64,000 bases of DNA from Rosa chinensis (lineage: Eukaryota; Streptophyta; Magnoliopsida; Rosales; Rosaceae). Under the pieces are notes generated by a model that was not told where the DNA came from, made no database searches, and saw nothing but the letters and a program-made list of their open reading frames with translations. This document shows, in pieces, positions 1-18,694 of this stretch (the stretch's first letter is position 1; the number at the start of each line of letters is the position of its first letter). A program made the translations under genes and the position numbers. The stretch lies in NCBI RefSeq assembly GCF_002994745.2, contig NC_037093.1, forward strand, positions 46,108,384 to 46,172,383, given 5' to 3'.

Positions 1-428
1 TTGCTTCTACTTTCATGCGGGTTCGTATGCCCATATATATGCATGTCTTTGCGGTTAATTATCTTTCAATAACCAAAATAAGTTTTTGGTAAAGGTGCTG
101 GTCAAACTTATTGGTAACAGATCAATATCAATGCTATGGGTGATTACCCCAAACATGAGCAGTATGACCATGACACTATGACCAAAATCTTGACCTTGGT
201 TACCAAAATCAGAAGATCACCCTATGGCATATATACAAATTCACATAGCATCGTACATTCCATCATTTGAACGAACAAAACAAAGTGTATATCAAGTATT
301 TTCTTACCTAACGTAACAAGTGCTTAATTAGTGTATTAGGTGATCGATCGATTAATAATTCGAAAATGTACCATGGTTTTACGACACACTACTACCGGTC
401 TAATTAACAATAACCTACTTCTTTTTTG
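1..428. other. Upstream intergenic sequence
   Basis: No coding exon, RNA gene or transposon end is recognisable here. The stretch is AT-rich and lies directly upstream of the small gene starting at 429, so it may hold that gene's promoter and 5' UTR, but I could not pick out a convincing TATA box. Confidence 0.4.
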
Positions 429-800
429 ATGGGGTACTGCTTACCTGATTTATATAAATATATGACTACCAGGCTTGACAAACTGAAGGTTCTGTCTCAT
501 CAAGAAGATGAATTAGCCAAGGCAGTACAGAAGAACATTGTAAGGAAGAATTTAACAGCAAAGAAACCTGCTTCAAATCAGAAGAAGACTTGCATATGCG
601 CTCCAACTCAACACGAAGGTTCATTTAGGTGTCACCTCCATCGAGTCAGCGTAGAAGCACATAATAAGTCAAACATTAAGGCCAAGAATGTTCTTGATCT
701 GGATGGTAAACAGCCTAGGCTATCCAGATTTGGTAGGGATGCATCTACTAGAGCTTGCCATGACAGCCTACCTTTAACGATGGTTGAGCAAGTTAATTAA
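429..800 (+). CDS. Small Cys-motif (serine-rich-like) plant protein
   Basis: A 123-aa single-exon reading frame starting at the ATG at 429 and ending in TAA at 798-800. Around residues 54-72 it carries the motif CICAPTQHEGSFRCHLHR. This closely resembles the signature of a small family of plant proteins usually annotated serine-rich protein-like, with consensus C-x-C-(A/S)-P-T-x-H-x-G-S-F-R-C-x-L-H-(R/K). No signal peptide or membrane segment is visible; the protein is basic and Lys-rich before the motif. The biochemical role of the family is not known to me. The N-terminus (MGYCLPDLYKYMTT) is less family-like, so the real start could be the Met about 12 codons downstream, or there could be an unseen upstream exon. 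The motif supports a real gene; completeness is uncertain. Confidence 0.6.
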   Translation: MGYCLPDLYKYMTTRLDKLKVLSHQEDELAKAVQKNIVRKNLTAKKPASNQKKTCICAPTQHEGSFRCHLHRVSVEAHNKSNIKAKNVLDLDGKQPRLSRFGRDASTRACHDSLPLTMVEQVN

Positions 801-1388
801 GTGAGGTTCTTTTTGGTCCCTAGACTTGACTCTCTTCCACAATTGTAAGTGACAATAGTCACACAAACGATTTTCAATCGTCTCAAAATTTTATTTTGTT
901 TTTGGTTTTGGTTTTTTGCTCCTTATAGCTCCAAAGGGTTCATCAAGACAAGCGCAGACAGCTAATGTGGGCAACGTACGAACTGTGTCAAAGTAGCAAT
1001 GCAACTACGTACAATCATATGAAACTCCACCGTTCTTAATTTCCCACTGAAATGATTGATATGGTGACTTTGATGCTTCATGCAAAAGCCATGAACTTCA
1101 CCATAATTGGATTATACATAGTAAGAGAGAGCCGTCGTTTTCCTTCAATCTTCAAATTTGGGGACCTAATGGTTTTAGAGAGCCACTAATAAAAAGAAAC
1201 AGATCACTACTGCCAGCTCTGTACGTTAGTAGCCGCCTAGAACAGTATGTTCATCAGAGTCACTAGAAGTAAATGTCATTGATCGATTTAAGAGAATAGA
1301 TATGATCATATAGAGGAGAAAATTAGTGGTTCAACTATTCAAGTTTTTGGCTTGATATATACGACATGCAGTTTAGCCCTTTCTCACC

Positions 1389-1497
1389 GACCTGGCATGG
1401 AGGTTTTTTTTTTTTTTTTTTGAGTGGAAGACGTCAATAGAACCAACACACACACCCATGCAGTGTATCCCAACATAGTCAGACCTGGCATGGAGGT
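1389..1497 (-). mobile_element. Tiny poly(T)-ended insertion with 16-bp target duplication
   Basis: The 16-mer GACCTGGCATGGAGGT occurs at 1389-1404 and again at 1482-1497. Between them lie 77 bases that begin with a long T run and continue into unrelated sequence. This is the layout of a very short, 5'-truncated minus-strand retroposon made by LINE-type target-primed reverse transcription. The inserted body is too short to assign to a family. Confidence 0.55.
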
Positions 1498-1822
1498 ATA
1501 AGGAGATTCAGTGTTGCTTATCAAGATGGTTAGGCGTCAATTCAAGATTTCTTGGAGACTGTTCACACTCTTGCAAAGATATTAATTGTGTAATTTAAGT
1601 TTTACAACCATCTCTTTTCATCATGTTTATAGAGAAGCTAAGATGAAGGCAGATCACTTTGCTAAACTAGGCCAATCTTATTCCCAAAGTTGTGTTTGGT
1701 GTAATAATTTCTCTCCTTAAATTTTATTTTTGTTACTTTTTTTATAAAGCCTTGTATAAGATCCCAATCTCATTTGTAATTTTTCTTTCATATTTTCAAA
1801 AAAAGAAAAAGAAAAAAAAAAG
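1498..1822 (+). mobile_element. LINE (L1-type) 3' fragment with RNase H remnant
   Basis: Plus-strand translation near 1632-1690 reads VYREAKMKADHFAKLG, the C-terminal part of the RNase H domain found at the end of plant L1-type LINE ORF2 (consensus xYREaNxxADxLAklG). Upstream codons fit the preceding RNase H helices but contain stops. About 130 bases after the domain the sequence becomes A-rich (1798-1821), as expected for a LINE tail. It is a 5'-truncated dead copy; the exact 5' border is not clear. Confidence 0.6.
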
Positions 1823-1993
1823 GGTTAAGCTATCTCCCTGTCTCTCTGCAAGATTGAAATCTTACCCGCAGAGTCAATTACTCAACCCGTTTCCTCAGAT
1901 TCTCAAGACAATGTTCAATCTCTTGAACTCTATCACGAAGTGCGCGCACACTAAACATGCATAAAGTCATAAACCAGTGAGGTAAAATAAGAA

Positions 1994-2453
1994 GGGAAAA
2001 AAATACAAACAGTACCCAAACTAGGGGCCACTAATAACTTTCGTACCTCAACTTCAAAAACTATCATTTTGGTACCTGGACTTTTCACCCCGACCCAAGA
2101 TTCATACTTGGGATCCACTTTGCTGTTAACAATGTTAAATTTACAAGGGTAAATCTGTCATTTCACTGTTCATCTCTCTTACCATGGTACTATTCAATTT
2201 TTTTTTCTTCCTGAGGAGAGAAAAAAAATTTAAATTTTTTTTTTAAAAAATGAACAGTACCATGGTAAGAGAGATGAACAGTGAAATGACAGATTTACCC
2301 TTGTAAATTTAACACCGTTAACGGCAAAGTGGACGGCATGTATGAATGTTAGGTCGTGTTAGATAATCTGGGTACCATTGTGATAGTTTTTGAAGTTGAG
2401 GTACGAAAGTTATTAGTGGCCTGTAATTCAGGTACTGTTCGTAAGTTTTTCCC
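1994..2453. mobile_element. MULE-like foldback MITE with 9-bp TSD
   Basis: A 460-bp element whose two halves are inverted copies: CAGTACC, ACTAATAACTTTCGTACCTC, TTACAAGGGTAAATCTGTCA and ACCATGGTA on the left all recur as reverse complements on the right. It begins GGGAAAAA and ends TTTTTCCC. It is flanked by AAATAAGAA at 1985-1993 and 2454-2462. Long inverted repeats plus a 9-bp target duplication are typical of Mutator-like elements. It has no coding capacity. The same GGGAAAAA terminus is found on the element at 27271-28468. Confidence 0.85.
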
Positions 2454-2507
2454 AAATAAGAAACATGTCTATATGTCCATAGGACGATAAACGTTGGTAG
2501 ATGTAAT

Positions 2508-5223
2508 TGACAGGACCCGCCCCGGATTTCACCTTGAAATTCAAAGTGGCTATGTGGGGCCCACCTCAGAAGAAATTCTACCAAAAATTTGGCGGAACTC
2601 CCTCTAAAAGTGGACTACCCAAAAACCTGTAGAAAGACATTCATACTTCTAAAATAATCCACCCTTAATCTTCTGGAGTCACCCTGCTCCCTAAATCACA
2701 ATATCTCCCATATCACAAAACAATTCTGAAATTAAGAATATTAATCTCTTAGGTTATCAGAGCAATCTAATGTACAGGCGTACAAGAGAATATAATACAA
2801 GATAAAAGACCAATACTTTTATAATGGGGAAGCTATCACAGTTATGCCTCAACCCCAAGTGCGCTCGACCCCAAGCTAAACTGGCCTGCAAACTGGGCAT
2901 TTGAAACCGAAGGGCCCAGGGGAAAACATTTAAAATCCGTTAGAGTGAGTGGACAAAAAAATAAGTAATTTCGAATGTATAAGTAAAACTTAATGCTTTC
3001 CCAAGTTATTCTCTAAAACCTCACATGCAGTAACAATCTTGGAAATACTTTTAATCATCATCTTTACTACAATCTCTTAAAATCTCATCCTCAATCCTTT
3101 TTAAAACATCATTTTCAAGAGGCTTGCTTGATGACTAGAAAGGACTGCTGTCTAGTCATCTCATGCCATCTGGGAGGGACTGCCACCCAGATGACGCATC
3201 GGAAGAGACTGCCAACCGGAACAGGAGGCGATGGATAGAAGGGACTGCCAACTAACCACAGGTAGTAGACGGGACTGCCGACTAACTACCTCATGTCATC
3301 TAGAAGGGACTGCCAACCAGGTGACGCATCGGAAGGGACTGCCAACCGGGCTGTAGTCTGGAAAGGACTGCCAACCAGACTATTACCTAGAAGAGACTGC
3401 CAACTAGGTAATGCATGCATGCGCTAACTGATAGCCTCCTCAATGAACTGGAAACAACCTCTTTCAATTACTTGCCTTTGGAAAGAAACTCGATATTACT
3501 TCAATAAATCATTAACAATTCACCGAAAGTATAACTCAGGATTATCTCGCTATCTCGCTAACTCAAATCTCAATAAATCATCGAAAGCATAAAAACAAAT
3601 ACTATGTAAATCAATAAATGCTTTCGGAAAGAAATCTCAATCTAACTCAAGGCTGATAAGTGCGGAGCTCAAAACTCAATAAATCTCGATAATTCAATCA
3701 TGCTCAAATATTTGCTAAATCTTTCGTACTCGTATATCTTCATAAAAACTGATATTCGAAAACAATAATTCTCATAATATTTTCTGAATCAGTCACTTCC
3801 CGAAAATCATTTCCCAACTCAATAACTCATAAATAATTAGCTTGAAAAATCTATTGAAAGCCCTCGGGAAGGAAATCCATTAAAAATCCCGTAACTCATA
3901 GAGCATAATAAATCCCAAGAAATCAAGCTCATAAAATCATAATACTCAACAATTCAAATAATAAATTAAATCTCAATCAGAAAATACTAATATACTGCAT
4001 GCACAATTAATTTAAAATAAATGTCCACTCACTGTACTATTTAGGCGACCACACAAACAGTTTCCTTCTTCGAGCAGTAGCTCGGTACGTCATCCTGTAC
4101 ACAAGTATAATTCGTGAATAACAATCCGGAAATTAAATACCATTCCCACATCATATCCTCATAAATCACCTATCCACTTCTTCTTGGATTCAATCCAAAC
4201 TTTACCACTATTAAGTATTCCAAAGTGGAAACAAGGGAAAATACGAAGGTCGGATTCCCATAATCGACACCCCTCTCACTAAACTTCAAAAATTCCTAAT
4301 CCATAACAAATCACTCCAAAATCCACCAAAATCACATTTACAAACCCTACAACAAATATAGGATTTAACTAGCTAAAAAAAAAAAAAACAGAATATACAC
4401 TGTTCATACACCGCACTATTCACGTCTCACTATTCATGCGCGACACTGTTCATGAGCGGCCAACTCCTCCTCCGGCCACCAAATTTCATCCACAGCATCA
4501 TCTCAACATTTCCAATAACTTTCTCAACTGTGACAAAGTCAGAAAATACCTTGAAGTGGCCGAACAATTAAGCACTCCGAAGTACAGTGAAATTTTCCAA
4601 TTATGCTTTCTTCCTCCATGCTTCGATCTGGGTTATGAAACTTGGCGAGCATGAAGAGTGGCTCAAGGCACTTCTAATGGACCTGAGTTTATGACCGGAG
4701 GTGGCCGGAAATCGGCGTTGACCAATTCGCTACAGTAAAAATGTTGGCTTCGATCTCCACATTTCCGGCCAAATCGCCGTAAACAAGTCCCACCTGCGTG
4801 TTAAGGAGGAGGAGACGAGTCTATCGATGCTCGCAGCTCGCCATTTGGTGGCCTAGAGGTGGTGGAAGAGAGAGTTGCAGAAGAGAGACAGAGAGAGCAC
4901 GGGGGAAGGAGAAAGAAAAGAAAGAAAAGTTACCCGGCCACAGTAACTTTTTAAATTTATACCGATTTATCATAAACAGTAACTTTCATATTTCGCTTAT
5001 AACTTTCGCATACGAACTCCGATTTTTACGTACCACATATGCACGTGCTCGGTTTAACGTCCTCTACAACTTTCATAAAGAACATTTTCTCAAATTTTGA
5101 CCCGAACAAAAAGTCAACTTTTAGGGCCCCTAAAATATTGAAACGGAGCCAGAAAGTAAATGTAAATGTCGTTTACCTATCAAAAGACTCATAAACTGGT
5201 AAATTTAGGTTCGGGACGTTACA
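2508..5223. mobile_element. Putative 2.7-kb solo LTR
   Basis: This block starts TGACAGGACCC and ends GGGACGTTACA, giving TG...CA ends. It is bracketed by the 5-bp direct repeat GTAAT at 2503-2507 and 5224-5228. No gag, pol or second LTR is present, so the simplest reading is a solo LTR left by recombination between the two LTRs of a retrotransposon. A length of 2716 bp is large for an LTR. Inside are a purine-rich tandem array (3120-3420), AT-rich sequence, and short open frames with no recognisable domains. A 5-bp match can occur by chance, so a second copy of the same block elsewhere is needed for proof. Confidence 0.6.
3120..3420. repeat. GGGACTGCC tandem minisatellite
   Basis: Degenerate units of roughly 30-45 bases, each containing GGGACTGCC or AGGACTGCC followed by AACCAG/AACTAG and a GACGCATC-like block, are repeated about nine times. 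The array lies inside the putative solo LTR and is probably part of that element. Confidence 0.7.
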
Positions 5224-5228
5224 GTAAT

Positions 5229-5756
5229 ATAGTGACGGTCACGAACTGAATCCTCTATCGAGTATTCTCCTTGTTGATCAAACTGAAAAACAGAACCTGC
5301 AGTCAATTAGTGTAAAGAATGCAAGTAATAGTGAGAAGATCGAACTGGACTCATGAGCTCCTCAAACACCCCCCCCCCCAAAAAAAAAAAAAAAAAAACT
5401 TGGACTCGTGACGGTGAGCCAAAAAAAATCCCGTATGTAAGGAGACATTGGAAAATTATTGGCCAAATAATACTGCTAATAACAAACCTTGAAGCCGCTC
5501 TAAATCAATGTATCTGTAATAGTGTAATGGTATGGTTAACGGAATTATAGTGATTGTCAAACAAAAAAATATTTGTTACCGGTAAGATAAGCCGGTGAAG
5601 GTAATAGTAAACGGTAAAGTAAAATTTCACTCTAGCGCCAAAAGTGTGCAAACCTTTCTTCCTTTCTCTATCTCTATCTGTATCAGTGTGGTGCCGGCAG
5701 CAATTTGAAATTCGAAAAACCGTCGAGATCTGAAGAAGAGGAGATTCCGATCGGGA
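5229..5756. other. AUG3 upstream region and 5' UTR
   Basis: About 0.5 kb between the putative solo LTR and the AUG3 start codon. It has a C run followed by an A run near 5371-5398 and a pyrimidine-rich patch (CTTTCTCTATCTCTATCTG, about 5662-5680) just before the coding region, as is common in plant 5' UTRs. No clear TATA box is visible. Confidence 0.4.
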
Positions 5757-13180
<7,424 letters not shown>

Positions 13181-13936
13181 TTCGTGCATCTATTCTACTG
13201 TCTGAGAGAGATATAGTGAGTGAGAGCTGAATCTTTGTATTTATCAAGCAATCTATGGTCTAATGACTCGAACTTATAAGTTCAATGTATATGTGATTGT
13301 GTATTTAGTCGAGTCTTAATTTTCTTTACCATCTTGTAGAATAAACAAAATATTTTTTTAAAGGTAAATTTCGTCCTCCGTGGTCACTAAAAATGTCCCA
13401 ATACTTTTTTTAGTTTTGCACCTCTGCCAGTCTGCCGTAGTTAAGTTTTGTTATAAAAAGGTGTAAAACTAATTTTTTTTTTTTGGTTCCTAGTTTTGCA
13501 TACGCTACACTTGTGCTTCTTGGGCATTACATGGGTGGAGCATTTGCTTTAGAGGAACTTATTTTGCTCCACCATGGTTGGTTTCTTTGTAATGCTATAA
13601 TATTAAACCGTCTTTCTAAAAAAGAAAATAATAATAATAATAATTTATATCAGACCTCCTCATGTTCATGTAAACACCTTCTCTCACCAACTTCCATCAC
13701 CACATGCACTACAAATTTTTTTTTTTTGAAAAGATGCACTACATATTTACATGTGTGGAGAATTTTACCATATGAAGGGAGACTTGGAGAGAACTAGAGC
13801 TTTGTGAAACTTTGAAAATCAATCTTAAATTCTACAAGGATCAGTTTACCTTGGTAATTCTACTCATACTTTTTTCAAAGATAGAAAACAAGTTCTGCTT
13901 TTTAGTGATACCCAATAGATGATTAGCACCAATTCT
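13181..13936. other. Intergenic region between convergent genes
   Basis: Shared 3' flank of AUG3 and the minus-strand gene. It contains A/T homopolymers, an AAT microsatellite (13628-13642) and no recognisable exon. Both genes probably terminate here; no single polyadenylation signal stands out. Confidence 0.4.
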
Positions 13937-16900
13937 TCACTCTCTTTCACTGTCAGAAAAGTATCTCTGGCTGTCAAATGGCTGTCTTCTGGAGTTCGTA
14001 TCATGGACGTTAGAAGAAACTTCTCCACGCATAGGTGCAAATGCTGCAGCTCAAGCACAGAAAACTAATGAGAACTGCACAATTTAACAATTCTCAATTG
14101 AGAATATACTGTCACTGAAAAAAATTGTAAAATTTTTGCAATTGACGAAGGAAAAAGAGTCATTTCAGCAGCACTTTGACTGTAGTGAATTCAGATCCTT
14201 TTCGAAATTGAAAGAACAGTCATTACGGCATCAATTTGTCTTAATGAATACAAATTCTAGTTCTACAACACAAAGCTTTGGATCAATCCTCTATCTTGAA
14301 CCTTCAGCACATGCAGTCATCAAACAACAGAAAAATGGAGGTTTTAGTCCCACTCCCTTGACTAACAAACCGGTAAATAGCTAACAATCAAATAAAGCAA
14401 GCCACTACCAAGTACCACCCATACTAGAAAAGTCTCAGCAAATGAAAATTTTTTGATCAAGGGAATATCAACAGGGAACCAACTCAATTTACGAAATCAC
14501 AAAAAAATAAAAAAACATAAGTTCATAGCACAAAATTTTGTCAAATCATGTGGAACTGACCTTTTTCTTTCATCCTCCTTTCTCTGTCATACTCAAATTT
14601 ATCCCTAATTTGGTTAACCTTTTCCCATGTATCACCTTGCCTACTCCCAAATCCATGGTCCTGCAACAAAACCAAGTCAGTTGCATGACAACGATGGCAC
14701 AGAAATAATCATAGCACCGATATAGACAGATAAATCCAAGTAGCACAATGCACCCCTATTTATACCATTAATTCACAGTATCATGTCTTGCAACACAAAA
14801 ATTACGGCTTCATATTATTAATGAACAGCATACGAAGGAGCCTGAGATAAATCTCCTTGTACAGACTGAGAAATCTGAGACAGACTGCCATAGCATAGAT
14901 TGTGGCCAAATCTTATTAACGTTAAGCTAAATTTTTCAGTCCTGCTGGAAACAGCTTCTCCAAAATCGTGATACTGCACTTTTTTTGTTCTATGACAATC
15001 TCCCTGTAAGAAACATACTTGTATTCATAGAATAACGAAGTACACCATAGAGGATAAGAAAGTCCACATAAAAAGCAACATTTACCAAAACAGTAACAAT
15101 CAACAAACCAAGACACAGAAGCATCCCCATCATAAAGAATAGCCTTCAATGAACTGTTAGTGAATCTGAAGCAACCTATGCAGAATTGCAGATAGAGATG
15201 CCCAGGATTCAACCCTTTCCCACAAAATACCTGCCTCCTCAATCCTGCCTCCCTAACCCTCCTTAATTTCCCACCAAAATGCTGCCATAACAGCAGAGAT
15301 GTTCACAGCATCTTACCCATATTACACAGTAGAACATAACATGATAGTGAATATCCCCGCTCACAATAGCCTCCCAAAAAAACCTTTCCAAACAAAGACA
15401 AAGCTATGGGACGGCGAGGCAGTAAATTATTCAAACTTTCTGGATCATTTCTGTACATCTCACAGAAATTAGGTGAAACACACCAAGAACTTCTGAACCA
15501 TATCCCAAGTAATCAATCTACCACCAGCAATACTCCAGACCAATGCTTGCAGCTTTCCGGGGACCTTAGCCTAAGAGAGGACCAAAAAAAGACAAGAAAG
15601 GTCCATACACAAGAAGAATCCTGATGACTCCAGCTTGCATACTCTCCTATCCAACCTTGATAGAAGGAGAAAAATATCTCTAAACACACCAACAAATCTG
15701 TTAATTCCCCCAACACCTGAACATTAAGATTCCTCCAAAACCCAAGACAAAAGATGAGAAACAGAACTATCACACAATCTTACAGTAGAAGCATTCCGGA
15801 AATGAGTCTGCGTAATGGAGGACCCCACCCAACGATCTACACAGAGACTCACTCTCTTCCCATTCTCACCCAGAATGGATAAAGGGAACAAAAAAATATT
15901 AACGCCTTGAGAGATATCCTTCCAAGGACAACGACTTGAACCTCTTGTGAAAATGCAAGAATCCCAATTCGTTCTCTTGCAAACCCATAATTTCAATTAA
16001 TGACAGCATACCAAATCTCTCACATTAAAATTTTCAAAACCCTCCCACTAAATCAACAGATTTTTTTCCCTTTCTTGATTACACATTCAGTCGTATCAGC
16101 CAGTGTCAAATATTTGAATCAGTAAAAGATAGTAACCTGGCTAAGGGGAATGTCGACTCTTAGATAATCAGTCTTGGGTAGCATGGAAGAACTGATCAAC
16201 TAAGAGTCAACACCCCCCTCTTGATACCCCTTTCCTCCCCTCCATCCTTTCTAATCTCCACCTTTCCCACCACTCCCAAAAAGTGAATTTCTTGGGTTTC
16301 CTCCAAGTGGATTCAAGCCCTCCCTCTATCGGGAGGCAGACCATGTCCCAAGCCACCTTGGCAGCCTTAGACTCTAACCTCACACTCAGAATATCCTTGA
16401 CATATAGAAGAACATGCCACGTGCATATGTGTATAGAAACATATATGTGGCCTATCGAAATTTATACTTCACATTTGGCATCACTTGTAACTTGATTATC
16501 CCCTTCCATTACATACTAATGAAATGCAGAAGCTCATAAGCAACCAGGTGACTAATCAAATGAACTAAACTTGCTTCCACTTAATTTAACAACAAATTCC
16601 AAAACGGAAAAGGAAAAAAGGAAAGCAGATTCCCCTCAATCTAAACTAGGAACTTAGGCCCAGGCTTGAACAAATTGTAAATGAGAGTTTGATCATTGGG
16701 CCAACAATATCATACATGATATATGTGACAGTTTAAATTATATACACTGCTATATAAAGTTCACTAGGAATAGTTCCATTTAACCAAGAGGAGCAGCTCT
16801 TGAAGATTATAGAAGAACATGTTAGGTGTGATTATAGAATATAACTTTGTAGGTAGTAAAAAAACTTAGAGAAATGTGGGACAATGCAGAGCTATAAATT

Positions 16901-17817
16901 TCATCAGGTATAACTTTATCTATATACTGGTAACAGATCGAACCTTAAATTGCTCGGAATGGGATTGCCTGCTCCTGAAACAGAAGAAAGAGAGTGAAAT
17001 AAGGATCTGGATGCCATTATGCAATACAATGGACAGTGACATTTCACATCACCACAGAAGGCAAGTTCTACACAAATTTGTACAAGTACACAAATTGTGA
17101 ATTTTACTCAAACTTCCTTCTTTTATCTAACTATAAACATAGCCTTACATATTAAGGTCCAAAAGTTATTTCAGAAAGCATACCGGTATGGATTGAAATC
17201 CTGATCATTATCTTCAGCTGACTCGTAATTCGCATGATCCTGGGCAAGCTTTTTGGAGTAACCTTCGTCCCAGTACAGCCTTTCCCAATTCTCTCTAAGC
17301 TCCTGGTACAGCTCCATATACTTTTTGCACCAAGGCTCATGCTCCTATCAACACAATTTACTAAACTCATATCACTACAAACCCCAAACAATCAATGCAA
17401 AACCTCCAATTTACCAAAACACTATCTTAAACCCCTCCGCAAATCTCATGAATTACTGTAACCCTAGGTAAATGAAACCGAACCCGAAACCCTTGGTGAA
17501 AAGTTACCTACCGTTTCTTTGAGAACGAGGCGAGTGCGGCGCATGAACTGTTCCCTGAGCTGCTTCCTACGCTTGTTGGGGATGTTATCTCTCGGAATCA
17601 CGAACCGCTCACGCGGCGGCACGTGGTCGCCGATTTCGTGCATTTCGCCGTCGACTATCCACCACTCCGACTTCTCCTCCGCCTTCCTCATCGCCAGCGC
17701 CGGAGACCTCGACCGACGCCTCGGCGACCGTGCCTCCGTTCTCACTCGCCGGAGCTGGTTCCCGGCGGCCTCCACGCACCAAGGAAACGTCTTCAGTCTT
17801 TTCGCCAGGGAGAGCAT
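13937..17817 (-). CDS. Conserved plant protein of unknown function, five exons
   Basis: Exons on the minus strand: 17512-17817, 17184-17344, 16944-16974, 14561-14660, 13937-14043. All use GT-AG, the phases join without a break, and they give 234 aa. The N-terminus (MLSLAKRLKTFPW) is basic with few acidic residues, so an organellar presequence is possible (inference). The core is charged and Trp/Tyr-rich: SEWWIVDGEMHEIGD (about residues 50-64), VIPRDNIPNKRRKQLREQFM, EHEPWCKKYMELYQELRENW, KKLAQDHANYESAED, and near the end WEKVNQIRDKFEYDRERRM then KAFAPM. I recognise these as conserved in plant proteins but cannot name a function. The 31-nt exon at 16944-16974 is the least certain piece; it was chosen because it alone restores the frame between its neighbours. 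The 2.3-kb intron after it carries an antisense-to-AUG3 LINE remnant. Confidence 0.8.
14900..16400 (-). mobile_element. Degenerate LINE ORF2 in an intron
   Basis: Minus-strand frames inside the intron between exons 3 and 4 of the 234-aa protein gene carry LINE ORF2 landmarks in the expected order. AAKVAWDMVCLPIEGGL lies at about 16320-16370 (usual K-V-xW-xx-VCxPxxxGGLG). Then RCPWKDISQGVNIF and LGENGKRVSLCVDRWVG lie at about 15820-15930 (usual PWK-xI and xGxG-xx-IRFWxDxWxG). Then FWRNLNVQVLGEL lies at about 15700-15740. Frameshifts and stops interrupt them. The element has the same orientation as its host gene and lies between splice sites, so it should not change the protein. Borders are approximate. 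Confidence 0.7.
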
Positions 17818-17928
17818 TTCGGAAACACAGCCCGACGAGTGTGACTCTGTGACTGGATAGCTAGCCTAAGAGGACCCGGTTCAATGTTCAACCGGATTGA
17901 ACCGGGTCGGGTTAAATGTTTAAAAGAT

Positions 17929-17938
17929 GACACGTGTC
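17929..17938. promoter_or_regulatory. Palindromic G-box GACACGTGTC
   Basis: A perfect 10-bp palindrome with CACGTG core, 112 bp upstream of the start codon of the minus-strand 234-aa protein gene. G-boxes bind plant bZIP and bHLH factors. Position and symmetry make a regulatory role plausible, but this is inference. Confidence 0.4.
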
Positions 17939-18694
17939 GAAATCAACAGATGAATGCTCGATGTGAGTCCGTCCATTCTGCTATAGCTTGCTCAATTTTT
18001 ATTTTTTGTGTAAGGTTACTGGCAGGTGTTACTACCGGTACATTTTCTTGTTTTAGTTGTTTGACTTGTTATATGTTTAGTCCTTGTTACGAGTGTGAAA
18101 TGTAATCCTTCCTTCCATTCTCACCTTATACTCTTTAACATGTTTGTTATTTTTTTTTTTCCACTATAGACAGGACGCCAGTTATTTTGGGTGACAAGTA
18201 TCAACAGATTCCATGGCTAAATGATTCTTCATATTCCAATTTTGATAAGTTACTTAAACCATATGAGGGGTCTGATTTGGTAAGTAATTCTTGAACTTCT
18301 AAAAGAAGAGATGGAAACTACTATTTATTGGATCATCACCAGGTATGGTACCCAGTAACACCAGCAATGGGTAAGGTGTCATTTAATGGTCCAGAGTGCA
18401 GCAATGAGGTGTGAAGGTTACTGTGTTTTCTTTTACACATGATGTGCATCATTTGGTAATGGGAAGAATTTAAACCCAATCATTTTAACTTGGATCTCCT
18501 AGTCAGAGATGCAAAATTTTGACTTGCAGCCTTGAATGTGATTGAAGAAATGATTTTTCAATTGTGCTTTTCCTTAAGTTGGTTCTCCTTTAGGAAATTT
18601 CCATGACAAGATAAAGTTATTAAGATGGTTTCATTGAGAACTTTCTTATAAACCAAATTGTGATGTACCATTTCTTGTTAAAGTTGTTAAAGAT
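17939..18694. other. Unassigned region with one open, spliceable-looking stretch
   Basis: Upstream of the 234-aa protein gene. At 18169-18281 there is an uninterrupted frame on the plus strand with a plausible acceptor before it (CCACTATAG) and donor after it (GTAAGT), encoding DRTPVILGDKYQQIPWLND and about 18 more residues. I could not match it to a family, and no joining exon was found. The rest has no recognisable feature. Confidence 0.25.
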
